A DNA stretch of 64,000 nt from Gemmatimonadota bacterium (GTDB lineage Bacteria > Gemmatimonadota > Gemmatimonadetes > Longimicrobiales > Gaopeijiaceae): positions 248,001 through 312,000 of the forward strand of contig JAWKQO010000003.1 in NCBI GenBank assembly GCA_041390105.1. Direction: 5' to 3'. The notes under the pieces were generated by a model. It did not search any database. It was given only the letters and a program-made list of their open reading frames with translations, and had not been told where the DNA came from. The translations under genes were made by a program, and so were the position numbers. Shown here piece after piece: positions 1 through 8,729 of this stretch (position 1 is the first letter of the stretch; every line of letters begins with the position of its first letter).

Positions 1-474
1 CAGATCGAGCGTGACCACCCGAGGTGGGCGATCTCCCAGCGCCGCCTTCGCGTAGCGACCGATCAGGATCCCGGCTTCATAGTTGTCCGTCGCGAATAGG
101 GCGTCCGCCGCATCGATGGGATCGGTCGGGCTGTCGAGCGCCAGGACCAGCACTCCCTGGGCCTGCGCCCGTCGGACGGCTGGAACGATGGCCTTGGCGT
201 CACTGGGCGTGATGAGGATCGCCCGCACCCCCGCGGCCACCATGTTCTCGATGGCCGTGACCTGGCTGGCGTTGTCCGAGTCCGCCCGGCCGGCGGCCGC
301 GATCAGGCGTGCGCCACCCCGCGCCGCTTCGGCCTCGGCACCTTCCTTCATCTTCACGAAGAAGGGATTGGTGTCGGTCTTGGTGATGAGACCGATGATC
401 ACCTCGTCCGACGAGGTGCGGGTGCCGCTGCAGGCGGCGAGCAGGAGGGCGAACGCGAGTGCGATCCGCTTCAT
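1..474 (-). CDS. Periplasmic sugar-binding lipoprotein of an ABC transporter (C-terminus cut by window edge)
   Basis: The frame is open from an ATG at 474 to base 1, giving 158 residues, so the C-terminal half lies outside the window. The N-terminus is a lipoprotein signal (MKRIALAFALLLAACSG, lipobox cysteine at 15). The mature part reads as a ribose/xylose-type periplasmic binding protein (Peripla_BP_4): VIIGLITKTDTNPFFVKMKEG is replaced here by the same pattern near residues 26-45, followed by AIENMVAAGVRAILITPSD, the usual sugar-binding fold signature. It would capture a sugar outside the inner membrane for an ABC importer whose permease and ATPase would lie beyond base 1. A GAGG motif sits just before the start. 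Family assignment is firm; the substrate cannot be read. Confidence 0.85.
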   Translation of the reverse strand, partial: MKRIALAFALLLAACSGTRTSSDEVIIGLITKTDTNPFFVKMKEGAEAEAARGGARLIAAAGRADSDNASQVTAIENMVAAGVRAILITPSDAKAIVPAVRRAQAQGVLVLALDSPTDPIDAADALFATDNYEAGILIGRYAKAALGDRPPRVVTLDL

Positions 475-596
475 ACCTCAGGCGGGTTCAGGGTGGGCCG
501 ATCGGGAGTATCGGACCCTCTCGCACCACGGGCAACGCCGGGCGGGTTCGGAATCCGGGGGCCGCAACGAAAGCCCCGTGGCGGAAGGACGACCTG

Positions 597-2954
597 CTAG
601 AGAATCGCGTCCAGATAGAGGTCCAACCGCCACTGCCGCAGGGATCCGTTGAGCCCCCGGGACAGGTCCATGCGGAAGAGCCCATCGAGCAGGCTACCGC
701 CGACCCCCACGCCGTAGAGCAGATCATCGCCGGAGAACGCGTCGCGCTGGCCGGCCCAGCCGACGTCGCCGAAGGTACTCACGCTACCGATGCCGTCGAA
801 GACACGGGCCAACTCGAGTCGTCCCCGCGTGAAGGACGGGCCGCTCACCACGGAGGGCGGGTAGCCGCGCAGGGTGCTGGCCGAGCCCAGGAACCAGGCA
901 CGCTGCGGAGGCGGCGCGCCCCAGCTCGTGCCGGCACCCGCCTCCATTCCCACCCGCCATGCCCCTCCCACCAACGGCACGGCGATCCGAAGCACCGCGC
1001 TGGCGCGCGCGTAGTCGCTGGTGGTGTCAGCGCGAATGGTGCGCCAGCGGGCTCCCTGACCGTAGAGATCGAGCCCCACCTGCGCGCCCATCGGGTCGCC
1101 TCCCCACCAGGGAGACATCCGCAGCTCGCCGCCCACCTCCTCCAGATCGGTGGAGGCGACATTGGGACGGAAGTCCCAACCGCCGTCGAAGGCATGGAAG
1201 AGGGCGAATCCCGCCTCGGTCTCCACAGCGTCCTGGCGCTCGGCGTAGGCGCGGAACTCGAAGGATTCACGCGCGCCCACCGGCGGCGCCCAGGTGAGAT
1301 CCGCGCCCGTGGCCCGGTAGTACTCCCCGTTGTCCCGTCCGAAGAAGAACGCGTCGACCGAGTTCCCGAACCCCAGGTAACCACCGCGCGGGTCGGTGGC
1401 CTGCAGCTCGCGATACGCACCCAAGGTCAGGGTGCGAAGCACGGTCGATCGCTCCAGATCGAGTCGCAGCGACGGATCGAGGTTGGCGAATCCGAAGAAT
1501 CCGGACGCGCCCAGCGTGTAGGGGCCGCCAATGGCCGCTTCCAGGCGCCCGCCGATGGCAGGACCTTCGATCCGGTTGTAGCGGATCAGGTCCGGTCGCG
1601 CCCATCCCCAGTTCGCCGACCAGGGGATCCCCTCCACGCGGGGGGCGGGCAGATCGGCAAGCGTCCGAACGAACTCCTCGAGGTCCTCATCGGAGGGAAA
1701 CCCTTCCGCCTCCTCCCAGATGGGCGGGGGAAGATAGGGGCTTTCGGCGACCTGGCTCCGTTCCTCCGGCACCAGCAGCAGCGACTCTCGCCCGCGGGCC
1801 CCAGGTTCCTGGCGTGACATCTGCTCGTACGCCACCGGCTCGCCGTCGGAGAGGAGCTGAGCGATGAACGCCATGGCCTCGGCGCGTGTCTTGAAGTGCA
1901 CGTCCCTGACTGCTCCGCTCGGATCCGAGCCCACCGAGAGGTCTACAGTCTCCTCGACTCCGTTCTCCGCCATCGTGACCGACTCGATCTGGTAGGCCAC
2001 GTCCATGGACACCGGAAACTTGAGGATCCCCGCGGCTGCCTCCCCTTCAAGGCGCATGCTGCGGGGCAACCAGGTGCGGAAGTCCCACAGCGCGTAGTCC
2101 ACCGCAATCATCGTGAGATCGAACGTCCAGGGCTTGAACAGCCCGGGCACGTACTTGAACTCACCGGCCTCTTCTTCTTCCTGCAGCTCGGGAACGTCGC
2201 GCATCGCGTCGAACTGCTGGCTCAGGCGGAACACCGCCCGCACGAGCGCGCCCGACTCGGGTTCGATCCACAGACTTCCAGTGATGCGATGGACGTCCGC
2301 GCGGCGCGGAATCACGTCCAGCTGCACCGTGCGCAGCTGTCTCCCGCCGGGCAGGCTCAAGGTGAGCGTGTCACCGCTCTGGAACCGGTAGAGCGAGTCT
2401 GCGCCGCTCGCCAACGGATGGGCGAACCAGAAATCTTCGTCGTCGGGTTGGTAGTTGGGCTCGTCGCTGTCGTTCAGTCCGAAGAAGAGCCGGTCTCCCC
2501 CGGGTTCGAACGGCTTGTCGAACGGCAGGTCCTCCAGCCAATCGAGGTCCCCTTCCCGCACGGCGATCGAGCGACCCGGGTACTGGGAGCGCGTGCCCAG
2601 CACCTGCACGACGGCGTCGTAGTCCTGATCCCAGAACGCACGTACCGCGGTCTCGTTGCGATAGAGCACGCGGTCCTTGAGCGGCGTGCGGATCGCGGCC
2701 GCGATGCGCTGATCGATGCGCGCCGTGTAGCGGAGGATGGACTCGTCCAGAGCGCCCCAGTTCTCGGCGGCGGCCGTGTAGAGCAAACGGGCCGTCGGAT
2801 CCACGAAGGCGTCGGGCCGGTAGGGATCCTGCGCGTCCAGACCGGGTGGGGCGAAGGGTGAGGCCGCCACCGCAAGAGGTGCCGCCAAGCGGAGGACCTG
2901 CCACCCCCTGGCCTTCATCCGGGTCGGACGCAGCGCCCGCGAGCTTCCGTTCAT
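597..2954 (-). CDS. Outer-membrane beta-barrel protein with Omp85-like C-terminus
   Basis: 785 residues with an N-terminal signal region (hydrophobic stretch about residues 19-40, ending near LDAQ). The N-terminal half is a soluble region of unknown fold. The C-terminal ~300 residues alternate like amphipathic strands and contain STLRGYPP, the (V/L)RGY-type motif of the Omp85/BamA/two-partner-secretion barrel, and the chain ends in LYLDAIL, a plausible last strand. It probably sits in the outer membrane. Its start overlaps the stop of the upstream repeat protein by four bases (ATGA), so the two are likely translationally coupled and may work together. An alternative start at 2918 gives a cleaner signal peptide but has no visible ribosome site. 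Exact function unknown. Confidence 0.7.
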   Translation of the reverse strand: MNGSSRALRPTRMKARGWQVLRLAAPLAVAASPFAPPGLDAQDPYRPDAFVDPTARLLYTAAAENWGALDESILRYTARIDQRIAAAIRTPLKDRVLYRNETAVRAFWDQDYDAVVQVLGTRSQYPGRSIAVREGDLDWLEDLPFDKPFEPGGDRLFFGLNDSDEPNYQPDDEDFWFAHPLASGADSLYRFQSGDTLTLSLPGGRQLRTVQLDVIPRRADVHRITGSLWIEPESGALVRAVFRLSQQFDAMRDVPELQEEEEAGEFKYVPGLFKPWTFDLTMIAVDYALWDFRTWLPRSMRLEGEAAAGILKFPVSMDVAYQIESVTMAENGVEETVDLSVGSDPSGAVRDVHFKTRAEAMAFIAQLLSDGEPVAYEQMSRQEPGARGRESLLLVPEERSQVAESPYLPPPIWEEAEGFPSDEDLEEFVRTLADLPAPRVEGIPWSANWGWARPDLIRYNRIEGPAIGGRLEAAIGGPYTLGASGFFGFANLDPSLRLDLERSTVLRTLTLGAYRELQATDPRGGYLGFGNSVDAFFFGRDNGEYYRATGADLTWAPPVGARESFEFRAYAERQDAVETEAGFALFHAFDGGWDFRPNVASTDLEEVGGELRMSPWWGGDPMGAQVGLDLYGQGARWRTIRADTTSDYARASAVLRIAVPLVGGAWRVGMEAGAGTSWGAPPPQRAWFLGSASTLRGYPPSVVSGPSFTRGRLELARVFDGIGSVSTFGDVGWAGQRDAFSGDDLLYGVGVGGSLLDGLFRMDLSRGLNGSLRQWRLDLYLDAIL

Positions 2955-4249
2955 CGCCCCCCCGTCTCCGCCCGCCCTGACCCGTGCTGCTGGAAGCGTA
3001 CCTCCTTGAACTCCTCCCAGGACACATACCGCTGAGCGGGTGCTCCCGCTTCCCCGCCCTCCGCGTCCTCGGCGGTCACCAGGATGCCCTTGTTGTCCCA
3101 GTCCACGTCATTGGAGTCATCGAGCTCGAACGTGCGCCCGTCGAGCAGCGTCACCCGTGCACCGAACACTTCACCGCGCTCGATGCGTGCGATCTGACCG
3201 AACTCGATGTCGAACGAGACCTTTTCCGATACGCCGTTCAGTAGCTCCCACGAGGACTCTTCGTCCATGTCCCAGCGGATGAGCCCGCTCACCTCTTCAC
3301 CCGCCTGCGTCGTGACGGTGCCGACCAGGCGGTGGCCCCCGTCGAAGGCGTCGTACCCCGGCTCCGCCGGAGCCGCAGAGAACTCGATGCGCGCGAACTC
3401 ATCCCACTCCACCTCGACCATGCCCAACCCGGGATCCGAGATCTGCACGCCGCGATGCCCCCGCCCGACATCGTTGGAGCCGGAAAGCTCCAGGGTCCGA
3501 CCCGAGGCGAGTGTGACGGTGGAGCTACGCCGATGCCCCTCGATGCTCCGGATGTCTCCCATGGGGATGTCGCGGTCGTCCCCACCCTCGTCCCGCCCGT
3601 CCAGGATGTCGGTGGTCATGACCTCGTCGAGGTCCCAGGAGATGAACCCGGTGAAGGAGCGGCCACGGTCGTCCTCCACGGTCCCGTACAACCGGGAGGC
3701 CGGGGGCCGCTCGCCCGCAGGTGCGGCGCTGAACTCCACCCGCTCGATCTGCTCCCATTCCAGCTCGGTGCTGCGACCCGAGGACTCGACGAGGAGCTCT
3801 CGCATGCTGGGACCGAAGTCGGTGGAGCCGCCGGAGAGCCCGATGCGCGCTCCGGATCTGAGCACCACATCCACGCTGTCTTCGTCCGCAGCGACGATCT
3901 CGGCGATCTGCCCGAAGCGAAGGCCCGAGGTCACGTTCAGCGGAAAGTCCGGATCCTCCTCGTCCCAACTGACCCGGTAGCCTCGAAGCTGGATGGTGCG
4001 CGTGGGTCGATCGGTGTCCCCGTGCAGCGCCAGCCAGGTGTCGTAGTGCTCCTGCGGCACGCCTTTGGTGCCGTCCAGCTGGTCGACCCAGCTCGCCTCG
4101 TTCCGGTCCCAGCGGATGAATCCTTCGTGCACCTCGCCGTCCTTGGTGTGCACGCGCCCCCAGATGCGGTGCGCATCCTGGGCATACAGGGGAGTCGCCA
4201 ACGAGCAGAGGCCCCAGAGGAGCCATAAGCGAGCGTGGTGTCGCGGCAT
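2951..4249 (-). CDS. Exported protein with three ~125-residue repeats, function unknown
   Basis: 432 residues. A signal peptide (LWLLWGLCSLATPLYAQ) is followed by three repeats, near residues 25-160, 180-285 and 305-415. Each opens with a unit like GxVxxxxGExxxGFIxWDxDE ending in LDG, and closes with a unit like IxFGQIAxI, a V-L-x-SGR-x-x-L segment, a SNDV turn and WDEFARIEFSAAPA. The regular small-strand pattern suggests a beta-rich domain repeated in tandem, but I do not recognise the family. The stop codon overlaps the start of the downstream Omp85-like barrel gene, which argues for joint function at the cell surface or periplasm. No enzyme motif was found. Confidence 0.7.
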   Translation of the reverse strand: MPRHHARLWLLWGLCSLATPLYAQDAHRIWGRVHTKDGEVHEGFIRWDRNEASWVDQLDGTKGVPQEHYDTWLALHGDTDRPTRTIQLRGYRVSWDEEDPDFPLNVTSGLRFGQIAEIVAADEDSVDVVLRSGARIGLSGGSTDFGPSMRELLVESSGRSTELEWEQIERVEFSAAPAGERPPASRLYGTVEDDRGRSFTGFISWDLDEVMTTDILDGRDEGGDDRDIPMGDIRSIEGHRRSSTVTLASGRTLELSGSNDVGRGHRGVQISDPGLGMVEVEWDEFARIEFSAAPAEPGYDAFDGGHRLVGTVTTQAGEEVSGLIRWDMDEESSWELLNGVSEKVSFDIEFGQIARIERGEVFGARVTLLDGRTFELDDSNDVDWDNKGILVTAEDAEGGEAGAPAQRYVSWEEFKEVRFQQHGSGRAETGGR

Positions 4250-4389
4250 ACCTTCGCGGGAACGGTGAGGCGGGTCGACACCCGGACCTACGGTGGTTCC
4301 GGCGAGGGGGTTTCAGACGAAATCCCGTGGGTATGGGAGGGGGCCAGGCCGCGCTCGGTCCCGATCGCTGGCTCGTCGTCGGGGGGACG

Positions 4390-4427
4390 CTCCGGGGCGG
4401 CCGACCAGAAAGGCCGCCGCCCCGGAG
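4390..4427 (-). terminator. Hairpin downstream of the exported Ig-like protein gene
   Basis: Arms CTCCGGGGCGGC (4390-4401) and GCCGCCCCGGAG (4416-4427) are perfectly complementary over 12 bp with a 14-base loop. It starts 18 bases past the stop of the minus-strand gene ending at 4445. There is no T-run, so it is a terminator-like or transcript-protecting hairpin rather than a classical intrinsic terminator. Confidence 0.6.
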
Positions 4428-4444
4428 CCCTCCTGTCCGCGTTC

Positions 4445-5803
4445 CTACTGGTTGGGGAGCACGTTGACCGTAAACGTCTGGGGCGCCACGTCACCCACGC
4501 TCAGGGTCAGCGTCTTTTGGGTGCTGGTGGCCTGGATCCCCACGATGAGCAGGCCCGTGGTGCTTCCCGGGGGGATCGTCAACGAGTTCACCGCCACGGC
4601 CCCAGGATCGCTGGCCTGGACCAGAACCACGTAGCCTCCGGCCGGCGCCGGCTGGGAGAGCGTCACGTCGAGGCGAAGCGCGTCGCCGCCGACCACCGAT
4701 GCGTAGGACCCGGAGCCCCCTTCCGGGGAGACATCGGTGACTACGACTGCATCGGGATAGACCATGACCCCCGCCGACCTCGAGACGCCGTACCCGGTCA
4801 CCGTGACCGTTACCTGCTGCGGCGAGGTCACCGTTCCGAAGTTCACCGGGACGTTGAGCATGCGGCTCGTGCCTGGGGTGATGGAGACGGACGTCTGGAC
4901 GCTGGCCGGTCCCGAAACGCCCAGCTGGAGCGTGCCGCCCTTGATGGGCTCATGGGCCAGACGGATCCGCACGGACCGCGTCTCGCCCGACGTGGCCGGC
5001 GTTGCCGGAGGCGGACCCGCATAGGAGTTGTTGCCGAAGTCCCAATCACCGGTCCCCACGTTCGGGAAGAGGGCCAGGTCCGGCGATGGTGCGTTCAGCA
5101 CACGCACGTTCCGGGTCGGGCCGCTCGTGTACGGCACCTTGCGGGCCTGGACTTCGATGGTCCAGGGGTCACCCAGGTAGATGTACTCGCTCACGCCCTT
5201 CAGCTCGAACGCCGCCTGGATCTGGCCGGCAGGCACCACCACCACGCCGGGTGCCTCGAGCGACTGGGGCCGCTCGCTCACCACCTCGACCTCCACCGGT
5301 TGTGAGGAGAGCGTGGTCAGCCGGACCCGACCCGGGACGGTGCCCCCCACGTAGACGTCGTTGGCATCGACCTCGATGGTGGCCACCTGAACCGAGGCAT
5401 CCGAGGCCGGCGGGAGGGTTGCGGGTGAGCCCTGGTTGCGGCTGGCTACCAGTGCCTTGGCCGGCACGCGGATCGGCTCCTTCAGGCGGGAGCCCCGCAA
5501 CTCGATGTCGATCCCGTCGAGGGGGCTCAGGGCGTCGTCCGCTGCGATGGTGAGCGTGACGTAGCCACTCGTGGCGCGCACGGTGGACGTGATGCCACGC
5601 ACCTCGCGACCGTTCTTGAGGAATTTCACCTCCGTGACGTCCGCCAATCCCGCGCCATCGACGCGGAACATGAGGTCCCGAGTGCCGGGCACGATCTCGA
5701 GGGTCTGCTTCGAGACGGAGCGGATCGTCTGCGCCGCAACGTTACCCGCCAGAAGGGGCAGGAGGGCGGCGAGGAGCAGGGTGAAGTAGCGTAGGCGAGA
5801 CAT
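4445..5803 (-). CDS. Exported protein with Ig-like/calx-beta-like domains, function unknown
   Basis: 452 residues with a clear signal peptide (LLLAALLPLLAGNVAAQ). The rest is a chain of beta-sandwich-like segments, for example TSGYVTLTIAADDALSPLDG near residues 75-95 and PEGGSGSYASVVGGDALRLD near 355-375, the pattern of cell-surface Ig-like or calx-beta modules. No catalytic motif and no transmembrane segment after the signal were seen. A GGGAG ribosome site lies six bases before the ATG. The gene appears to stand alone, with a hairpin after its stop. Likely an extracellular structural or adhesive protein; this is inferred from architecture only. Confidence 0.65.
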   Translation of the reverse strand: MSRLRYFTLLLAALLPLLAGNVAAQTIRSVSKQTLEIVPGTRDLMFRVDGAGLADVTEVKFLKNGREVRGITSTVRATSGYVTLTIAADDALSPLDGIDIELRGSRLKEPIRVPAKALVASRNQGSPATLPPASDASVQVATIEVDANDVYVGGTVPGRVRLTTLSSQPVEVEVVSERPQSLEAPGVVVVPAGQIQAAFELKGVSEYIYLGDPWTIEVQARKVPYTSGPTRNVRVLNAPSPDLALFPNVGTGDWDFGNNSYAGPPPATPATSGETRSVRIRLAHEPIKGGTLQLGVSGPASVQTSVSITPGTSRMLNVPVNFGTVTSPQQVTVTVTGYGVSRSAGVMVYPDAVVVTDVSPEGGSGSYASVVGGDALRLDVTLSQPAPAGGYVVLVQASDPGAVAVNSLTIPPGSTTGLLIVGIQATSTQKTLTLSVGDVAPQTFTVNVLPNQ

Positions 5804-5948
5804 GGCAGGCTCCCGTGGGATCCGGGGGGTGAAAGGTCACACCCTCCCCCTAGCCGGTTCCTGGGAGCGAGGGATCACAGACCGACGCACCCGTCCGATC
5901 CGGCCCGAACCGAGTGTCCGTCGGACGCCTCGGCGGGGATCGCCGCTG

Positions 5949-7139
5949 TCAGTGCCCTGCCAGTTGGAGTGCCGTCAGCGCGTAGATCTTGGCGCACTCG
6001 ACCAACCGGTCCACGGACACGCTCTCCTCCGGGCCGTGGGAGACCTCCAGCTCACCGGGACCGTAGGACACGGCGGGGATCCCCGCCGCTGTGTAGAAGC
6101 GGTTCTCCAGGAGCCCGGGGCAGAGCGCGCAGGCCGGCTCCGAGCCGGAGATCCGCCGATGTGCCGCTCGCAACGCGCCGATCAGCGGCTCGGCTTCGTC
6201 CGTGGCACTGGAGGCGCCCTCCTGGAACACGTCCACCTCCACGGCCGCCCCCTCCGGGATCGCCGTTCCGATCACGGCGAGCAGACGCTCCCGCTCGCGT
6301 TCCAGGTCCTCCTCCGGGTTGAAGCGGCGCTCCACCGTGAAGGAGAACGCGTCCGGCACCAGGTTGAACTGGTGCCCGCCCCGCACCTCCCCGCCCAGCA
6401 TCAGGATGGACTCCCGGGCTTCGGGGGGTTCGATGGCGAAGCCCGTGTGGACGGAACGCACGTCGGCCTTGAGGCGGCCGAGCGCCTCCAGGATGGGCAG
6501 CGCTGTCTCGAAGGCGTTGACCCCCTGGAAGTGCAGGCCCACGTGCGCAGGCTCGCCGCGGACGGTGACGCGCACGGTGATGGCGCCCCGGCTGGCGTTC
6601 CAGATCACGCCCGAGGTGGGCTCCCCGAGGATGGCCCCGATCGGTTCCTCGTCCAGGACGTTCAGCTCGAACAGGCGGCGCGTCCCGGCCTGCCCACCGG
6701 TCTCTTCGTCGGGGACCAGCACCAGCGCGACGGCACCCGGAAAGCCATGGCCAACCAACGCAGCCTGGGCCACCATCATCGACGTGAGCGCCGCCTTCAT
6801 GTCGGACGAACCTCGACCGTAGAGCCGCCCGCCTCGCTCCACCGGCTCGAACTGTCCAGGCACGGTGGCCGGGACCACGTCGTAGTGGCCGTGCAGGACC
6901 AGCGGGCGGCCGGTTCCGACCCGGCTCAGCACCGCCAAGCGGTCCGGCGTCAGTTGGACGCGCTCCGTGGGCAGGTCGAGCGACTCCAGGTGACCCACCA
7001 GCACCTCCACGCATGGCGGATAGGTCGTGCCTGGTGGGTTTTCGGTCGGGATGGCGATCAGTTGCGAAGCGAAGCGGACGATCTCGTCGCGACGAGCCTC
7101 GATCCACTCCAACATCGCCTGTTGCGCGCGCGGGTCCAC
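5949..7139 (-). CDS. M20-family metallopeptidase / ArgE-DapE-type deacylase
   Basis: 396 residues from a GTG at 7139, preceded by GGGAG at nine bases; the frame stays open to 7304 but that extension has no homology-like sequence and no ribosome site. M20 signatures are in order: VLHGHYDVVPA (first metal His and following Asp), YGRGSSDMKAA (bridging Asp), PDEETGG (catalytic Glu-Glu), LGEPTS (metal ligand) and a late His in EVSHGPEESV. The enzyme would hydrolyse an amide bond of an N-acyl amino acid or small peptide in the cytoplasm, as no signal peptide is present. It lies divergent from the gene at 7334. Substrate within the ArgE/DapE/carboxypeptidase group cannot be told from sequence. Confidence 0.85.
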   Translation of the reverse strand: MDPRAQQAMLEWIEARRDEIVRFASQLIAIPTENPPGTTYPPCVEVLVGHLESLDLPTERVQLTPDRLAVLSRVGTGRPLVLHGHYDVVPATVPGQFEPVERGGRLYGRGSSDMKAALTSMMVAQAALVGHGFPGAVALVLVPDEETGGQAGTRRLFELNVLDEEPIGAILGEPTSGVIWNASRGAITVRVTVRGEPAHVGLHFQGVNAFETALPILEALGRLKADVRSVHTGFAIEPPEARESILMLGGEVRGGHQFNLVPDAFSFTVERRFNPEEDLERERERLLAVIGTAIPEGAAVEVDVFQEGASSATDEAEPLIGALRAAHRRISGSEPACALCPGLLENRFYTAAGIPAVSYGPGELEVSHGPEESVSVDRLVECAKIYALTALQLAGH

Positions 7140-7333
7140 GCCTTCCTGCTCCCTTCGCGCGTTGCGCGCGATGATGACTGTCAGGCCGGGTCGTGACCGG
7201 AGAGCGGCCCGACCGCGGGGGCAGTCTAGCCGGACGGACGCGCCCCGGGCGAGCCTTGCGTGGGCTTCGACGCCCACCCAAGCTCCCGATCCCTCCTCCG
7301 TCACAGTCGATCCCCTTCCTCCGAAGGGCCGTC

Positions 7334-7603
7334 ATGGACAACGCCCAGCTCCGCGCCGTGATGATCTACCAGCTCGGCGCCTTCAACACCTCCGGTAGCG
7401 CCATCGACGAGAACACAGTCCACGGGGACATCCTGACGGACGAAGGGCCGGGCAACGCCACGCCCAAGCGGATCTACAAGGCGTTCATCCGTGCCACCTT
7501 CGTGATGAACGGGCTGCCTGATCCGACGTGGCCCGAAGCGTGGATGGACCTCACCGTGGCCGAGCTCGCCGACGAGTTGTTGCCGCCGGAGCCCCAGCCA
7601 TGA
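7334..7603 (+). CDS. Small conserved-looking protein, function unknown
   Basis: 89 residues from ATG 7334, with GAAGGG about seven bases upstream. It has no signal peptide, membrane segment or cysteine motif; a segment KRIYKAFIRATFVMNGLPD and an acidic, helix-like tail (DLTVAELADELLPPE) are the only visible character. Its TGA overlaps the ATG of the next gene (ATGA at 7600), so it is probably co-translated with the exported barrel-like protein. I do not recognise the family. Confidence 0.6.
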   Translation: MDNAQLRAVMIYQLGAFNTSGSAIDENTVHGDILTDEGPGNATPKRIYKAFIRATFVMNGLPDPTWPEAWMDLTVAELADELLPPEPQP

Positions 7604-8511
7604 GCGAGCGCCACTCGGCGCCGCAGCGACGCCCGCCGTTCCCGCGAGTCACTCGCTGGGGGGTTCTAGGATCCCTCGCCCTCGTCGTGACCAGCCTCTT
7701 CGGGGGCGCGGACGAGGCGCAGGCGCAGACCCGCGATCTGTCCGTGTCGTTGGGCACCGTGCGCACAGAAGCCGAACGGGCCGCGATGCGGATCGCGGTC
7801 GAGTACGCGAAGAACCTGGGGGACGTCTTCCAGATACGCAGTCGCGAGGGGCGTTCCCGCATCGTCGACCTGAGTCCGGTGCTCACGTTGGAGACCGGGG
7901 AGGCTGACGCCTTCAACCGCGTGATCGCCAAGATCAGTGGGAACGTGATCTGGGTGCCGGATACGACCATCGCGGGCGTGCGCACTCCGTGCGGCACCTG
8001 CTTCTTCCACGTGCTGACGCTGTCCGGCGGCATCGAGGCCGATCGGGCCTTCGACGATGTGAACGTGCTCGCGGAGGCGGGTTGGGTGCCCTGGTATCAG
8101 AACCTGGCGGGAGCCCGTCGCGGGCTGCTGGGACAGACCAGCGTGGGCGTCTTCGTGCAGGCCGGCTACCGCGCGGATCTGCCGGACGCTGCGCTGGACA
8201 GCACGAGCGCAGCGAGGGTGCCCGGGACGGAGGAGGAGCCCGGGAGCGCGCTCCTTCGCCTGAAGACGGACTTCACGCTCACGTCCCCGATCTCGCTCGT
8301 GGACTTCGGAGGAACGGGCCTCGCGCTGATCGGCCGGGCAACCGCCTGGTTCGACCTCGCCAACAGCGCGCTGTACCACCGCGTGGCCGGGGGTCTCCGT
8401 ATCGAGCTGGGCGACGGCGAGAGCTTCGACTTCCTGTACCAGGATGGCTCCGGCGCACCCAACTTCAACGAAGGGGAGCAGTTCAGCGCGAGTCTGGTGA
8501 TCCGGTTCTGA
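7600..8511 (+). CDS. Exported, probable outer-membrane beta-barrel protein with a CGTC motif
   Basis: 303 residues. A positively charged N-terminus and a hydrophobic core (VLGSLALVVTSLFGGADEAQAQ) form a signal peptide. The mature part shows amphipathic alternation and ends in SASLVIRF, with the terminal aromatic residue typical of outer-membrane barrels. Near residue 130 there is a VRTPCGTCFFHV segment whose CxxC could form a disulfide or bind metal; I cannot tell which. The start overlaps the stop of the small gene upstream by four bases. No known porin family was recognised. Confidence 0.6.
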   Translation: MSERHSAPQRRPPFPRVTRWGVLGSLALVVTSLFGGADEAQAQTRDLSVSLGTVRTEAERAAMRIAVEYAKNLGDVFQIRSREGRSRIVDLSPVLTLETGEADAFNRVIAKISGNVIWVPDTTIAGVRTPCGTCFFHVLTLSGGIEADRAFDDVNVLAEAGWVPWYQNLAGARRGLLGQTSVGVFVQAGYRADLPDAALDSTSAARVPGTEEEPGSALLRLKTDFTLTSPISLVDFGGTGLALIGRATAWFDLANSALYHRVAGGLRIELGDGESFDFLYQDGSGAPNFNEGEQFSASLVIRF

Positions 8512-8729
8512 TTCGGTGCCGCCGAAGGGGCGGGCGGGTTGCGGCAGGTCGGCGCTCGGGCGGCGTGCGCTCCGTGCGATCTGATTCCTCCCCACAGCCC
8601 GGCCTCGACTCTCCCGACGCCCCGTTCGCGCCTCACCGGACTAGCTTCTTGATGGCCGCGCCTGGCCACAGGGCCCAGGCAGCGCATGGGAGAGGGGCAA
8701 TCAGGACTATCCACGGGCACGAGGGAATC

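Noticed and set aside
459..1817. A 452-codon open frame on the plus strand opposite the Omp85-like gene
   Set aside because: It is antisense to a gene with clear signal peptide and barrel motifs, and its product is Arg/Pro/Gly-rich with no protein-like pattern; such shadow frames are common in GC-rich DNA.
7260..7277. GTGGGC / GCCCAC hairpin in the divergent region near the M20 gene
   Set aside because: Only 6 bp with a 6-base loop and no position relative to a start that suggests a role.
7140..7304. Upstream extension of the M20 peptidase to 7304
   Set aside because: It lacks a ribosome site and adds Arg-rich sequence outside the M20 fold; the GTG at 7139 has a well-spaced GGGAG.
8518..8545. 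TGCCGC / GCGGCA pair after the barrel-like gene
   Set aside because: Six bp is too short to call a terminator in DNA this GC-rich.
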